From a bacterium (GTDB lineage Bacteria; Zixibacteria; MSB-5A5; CAIYYT01), in assembly GCA_016708315.1 (NCBI GenBank), contig JADJGC010000014.1:19535-83534 (forward strand): a DNA stretch of 64,000 nucleotides. The letters run 5' to 3'. The notes beneath the pieces were generated by a model that saw only the letters and a list, made by a program, of their open reading frames with translations, was not told where the DNA came from and did not search any database. Every line of letters starts with the position of its first letter. The first letter of the stretch is position 1. Shown here in pieces: positions 61,382-64,000 of this stretch. Position numbers and translations under genes: made by a program.

Positions 61382-62479
61382 ATGAGCAGTAAAGTACGGG
61401 TTGGGATTATCGGCGTCGGCAATTGCGCCTCGTCCTTCGTCCAGGGAGTGGAATACTACAAAAACGCCAAGGACAACGATTTCGTCCCCGGTCTGATGCA
61501 TGTCAATCTCGGCGGCTATCATATCCGCGATATCGAATTTTCCTGCGCGATTGATATCGACGCCAACAAGGTCGGCAAGGATCTCTCCGATGCCATCTTC
61601 ACCAAACCGAACAACACCTTCAAGTTTTCCTCCGTTCCCAAGACTGGTGTCAAGGTCGTCCGCGGCATGACCCACGACGGGCTCGGATATTATCTTTCCA
61701 AGATCATCAAAAAAGCCCCGGGTGATGCCGTTGATGTCGCCAAGGTGCTCAAAGAAACCGGCACCGATGTCGTGGTGAATTATCTCCCCGTCGGTTCCGA
61801 AGAAGCCACCAAGTGGTATGTCGAGCAGGTGCTGGAAGCCGGCTGCGGATTCGTCAATTGCATCCCGGTCTTCATCGCCCGCGAAAAATACTGGCGCGCC
61901 CGTTTCGAGAAGAAGGGTCTTCCCGTCATCGGCGACGATATCAAATCACAGGTCGGCGCGACAATCACCCACCGCGTCCTGACCCGCCTCTTCCGCGAAC
62001 GCGGCGTCAAACTTGAACGCACCAGCCAGCTCAATGTCGGTGGCAATACCGATTTCCTCAACATGCTCGAGCGCAGCCGCCTCGAATCCAAGAAGATCTC
62101 CAAAACCAACACCGTCACCTCGCAGCTCGACTCCGATCTGGGCGCCGACAATGTCCATATCGGCCCGTCCGACTACGTCGCCTGGCTGACCGACCGCAAG
62201 TGGGCCTATATCCGCATGGAAGGCCGCACTTTCGGCGATGTGCCGTTGAATCTGGAATTGAAGATGGAAGTTTGGGATTCGCCGAATTCCGCCGGTGTGG
62301 TGATCGATGCCGTCCGCTGCTGCAAGCTGTCGCTCGATGCCAAGCTCAAATCCGCAATGGAAGCGCCGTCTTCATACTTCATGAAGTCGCCGCCGGTGCA
62401 GTACTTCGATGACGATGCCGCACCGCCACCGAGCAGTTCATCGCGACCTATAGCCAAGGCTTCCAGCAAAAGCCGTTAA
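61382..62479 (+). CDS. ino1: Myo-inositol-1-phosphate synthase
   Basis: 365 residues, starting VRVGIIGVGNCASSFVQGVE (NAD-binding) and with the family motifs TDVVVNYLPVGSEEATKWY, PVIGDDIKSQVGATITHR and LNVGGNTDFLNM. This is the archaeal/actinobacterial-type enzyme that turns glucose-6-phosphate into inositol-phosphate. The tail (PIAKASSKSR) stops early. In the two neighbouring frames it continues as AVKAAAKRLAAKK and VAKKTATKK, so a lysine/alanine-rich tail seems cut off by homopolymer indels at about 62473 and 62507. Confidence 0.93.
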   Translation: MSSKVRVGIIGVGNCASSFVQGVEYYKNAKDNDFVPGLMHVNLGGYHIRDIEFSCAIDIDANKVGKDLSDAIFTKPNNTFKFSSVPKTGVKVVRGMTHDGLGYYLSKIIKKAPGDAVDVAKVLKETGTDVVVNYLPVGSEEATKWYVEQVLEAGCGFVNCIPVFIAREKYWRARFEKKGLPVIGDDIKSQVGATITHRVLTRLFRERGVKLERTSQLNVGGNTDFLNMLERSRLESKKISKTNTVTSQLDSDLGADNVHIGPSDYVAWLTDRKWAYIRMEGRTFGDVPLNLELKMEVWDSPNSAGVVIDAVRCCKLSLDAKLKSAMEAPSSYFMKSPPVQYFDDDAAPPPSSSSRPIAKASSKSR

Positions 62480-62922
62480 AGCCGCCGCCAAACGCCTGGC
62501 AGCAAAAAAGTCGCCAAAAAGACCGCGACGAAGAAGTAGCCTTGTAGGTCAGGGCCCTTGCTCCTGACATCGCGCAATGCGCGAATAGAATTCGTAGGGG
62601 GCGCAGCATGCTGCCCGCTAATAAGCTTCTATGATTGTTTGGTGACTGTCTCCGGTTTTGCTAGGGCAGTTATCCGGACAGGAATGGCCCGTATTTAGGT
62701 CAACTTGCCAACGTGTTTCTAATCACACCTTTGGTAATAGTATTTCACCTCAACATCATGTTGGAGATGGAGTCGATTATGAGAATGTTTCTTTTGATCG
62801 TTACATTGGTAGTGGGGAAAGCGCTGCTGGGAGGGTTCTGGTCAGGTGACCAGTTTCCAAGACTCGATGTGTGCTTAGGACAAGAAGGCAGACTTTTGCC
62901 TGTTTGCATGGGGAGTCGCTTG
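62480..62922. other. Intergenic region with palindromes
   Basis: Beyond the lost tail of ino1 there is no supported gene. Palindromes: GTCAGG/CCTGAC (62548-62568), CGCGCA/TGCGCG (62571-62583) and GCAGCATGCTGC (62603-62614). Confidence 0.45.
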
Positions 62923-62947
62923 GGAGGTTCGATTCCTCCTCCACCCA
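62923..62947 (+). other. tRNA 3'-end-like sequence (possible attachment-site remnant)
   Basis: GGAGG-TTCGATT-CCTCC forms a standard T-arm, followed by TCCACCC plus A, shaped like an acceptor 3' strand. No matching 5' half could be folded upstream. It may be the copied tRNA end left by an integrating element. Confidence 0.35.
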
Positions 62948-63049
62948 TTCTGAATCAGCAAGGTCATGGAGTTTTGCCGCGCAGATAACTCTCACTCAGG
63001 ATGCCGGTTGGGTGGATATTGAGGACGATCAATCACGAATTGAAGGCAC

Positions 63050-64000
63050 TGGGCAACAAATGAAAAACTTAGAGTTTCAGTTTTCTCGACTCCTCGACCA
63101 ACCGACCCGCTAAAAATCTTTGAGAGACTTACGCTGAGAGGTTCAATCAAAAACATTTGGGAACCACAAGCCGAAGCTCTCAAGCTATGGGATGCAAATA
63201 GGACAACCCAAGATGTCTTAATCCAAATGAACACTGGCGGCGGCAAGACACTGGTTGGATTGCTTATAGCCCAGTCCCTCGTGAATGAGCAGAAAGGTAG
63301 AGTTCTGTATCTATGCCCAAACAATCAACTGATTGAGCAAACTACAGGCGCGCACTAGAAATTGGTCTAGCGCACTCAAGTTACTATAGCGGGCAGTGGC
63401 AAAACCAGACAGCTTATCATTCCGGCTCGAACTTCTGCATAACTAATTACGCCGCCGCATTCAACGGTAAGACAATTTTCGAAACGAAGACTTGGATGCA
63501 GGTGTCTTTGACGATGCTCATGTTGCAAAGAACGTCATTCGCAGCAATTTTGCTTTGAATATTCCAAGTTCATCCTGCCTTCGACAAGATGGTCCACATT
63601 TTGCGAGGTCATTTCGCCAATAGTTCCCAGTTACAACAACTTGACGACATAGTCGACAAACGGCCGTCTAATATATTATTTGTTCCGGCATATGTGGTCG
63701 CGGAGAATTGCGCTGTGATTCGCAAGACTCTATTGGACGCTAATGTTGATAAATCAGACGAATCGACCTTTGTATGGGAACATTTGAAGGATCACCTTGA
63801 CCGATGCTGCGTCCTTGTAGACTATAGAGGATTCGAAATTGGTCCAGTAATGCTACCAATTTGGAAATTCAAGTACTTTCATTCGAACGTCCGCAAGGGT
63901 CTATCTCACCGCCACTCTTCCATCGCAAGCCTCCTTCCTTCGAACTTTTGGAATCGCGCACCCACACGAAATTCGGCCAACTGGTAAGTCTGGCGACGCA
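63050..64000 (+). pseudogene. Superfamily 2 helicase fragment, frameshifted and cut by the window edge
   Basis: Translating across frames gives an N-terminal part FERLTLRGSIKNIWEPQAEA, Walker A MNTGGGKTLVGLLIAQSL, a DDAH box (GVFDDAHVAKNVI) and a downstream region ending in VDYRGFEIGPVMLPIWKF. Frame changes occur near 63349, 63487 and 63580. The start is unclear. It resembles DEAD/DEAH helicases of the kind linked to restriction or defence islands, but the class is not settled. Confidence 0.6.

Noticed and set aside
62831..62947. Complete tRNA gene
   Set aside because: A D-arm-like CTGG/CCAG and a good T-arm exist, but no anticodon stem-loop folds, the acceptor has a mismatch and the length of about 117 nt is too great.
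62713..62988. Plus-strand frame around the tRNA-like sequence
   Set aside because: Its ending (a proline run from the T-arm region) is a typical by-product of translating a tRNA-like sequence.

Overview
The window looks like chromosomal DNA from an uncultured Gram-negative bacterium of the FCB group, most like candidate phylum Zixibacteria. This placement is inference. It rests on many lipoprotein signal peptides, separate heptose genes for LPS (rfaE1/rfaE2), ExbB/ExbD/TonB and PpiD-type proteins, and several exported proteins ending in a paired dockerin-like repeat (GD.N.....ISDAVY.I..IF.GG). Genes are dense, GC content is moderate, and many strong hairpin terminators sit between convergent or independent units. 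I found no rRNA, intact tRNA, CRISPR array or insertion sequence.

Layout. 1-2.6 kb: the 3' end of a tandem TonB-domain protein, a membrane metallophosphoesterase and a glycine-rich RRM protein behind a long leader. 3.1-10.0 kb: a ten-gene operon with a P-loop ATPase, a four-subunit 2-oxoacid:ferredoxin oxidoreductase, a three-subunit NuoE/F/G-like diaphorase and a polyferredoxin. It reads as a route from 2-oxoacids through ferredoxin to NAD(P)H. 10-18 kb: small membrane and lipoprotein genes, a vanadium-haloperoxidase-like protein, a citryl-CoA-lyase-like protein and a DinG/XPD-type helicase. 18.5-24 kb: TPR protein, membrane protein, ExbB, two ExbD and TonB in one operon. 24-38.7 kb: exported proteins, an FHA-GGDEF protein, an ECF sigma/anti-sigma pair, an NtrC/NtrB-type two-component pair, a PpiD-like foldase and an S9 peptidase.

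39.2-44.5 kb is the most interesting intact locus: ECF sigma factor, soluble zinc-finger anti-sigma-like protein, TPR-CHAT protease and exported S8 protease in one tight operon. It parallels the type III-E CRISPR arrangement (TPR-CHAT protease controlling a sigma factor) but without CRISPR. 44.7-53.2 kb carries two DUF5666-like lipoproteins, a cupredoxin-CHRD-dockerin protein, DUF3467, rfaE1, rfaE2, a lipoprotein and a YhaM-like nuclease.

53.6-61.2 kb is a module bounded by two copies of a ~280-bp direct repeat, each holding a 111-bp element with perfect 10-bp inverted ends and six TGACGAA heptamers. Between them, all on the minus strand, lie a beta-propeller-like protein, an S8-dockerin protease, three tandem copies of a small secreted protein and a TPR-AAA+-Fis regulator. 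Nearly every gene here, and in the following myo-inositol-phosphate synthase/helicase region up to 64 kb, carries single-base frameshifts. Either this part of the assembly has indel errors or it is decaying. Peptides might be exported, cut by the protease and sensed by the TPR regulator; that is a hypothesis only.
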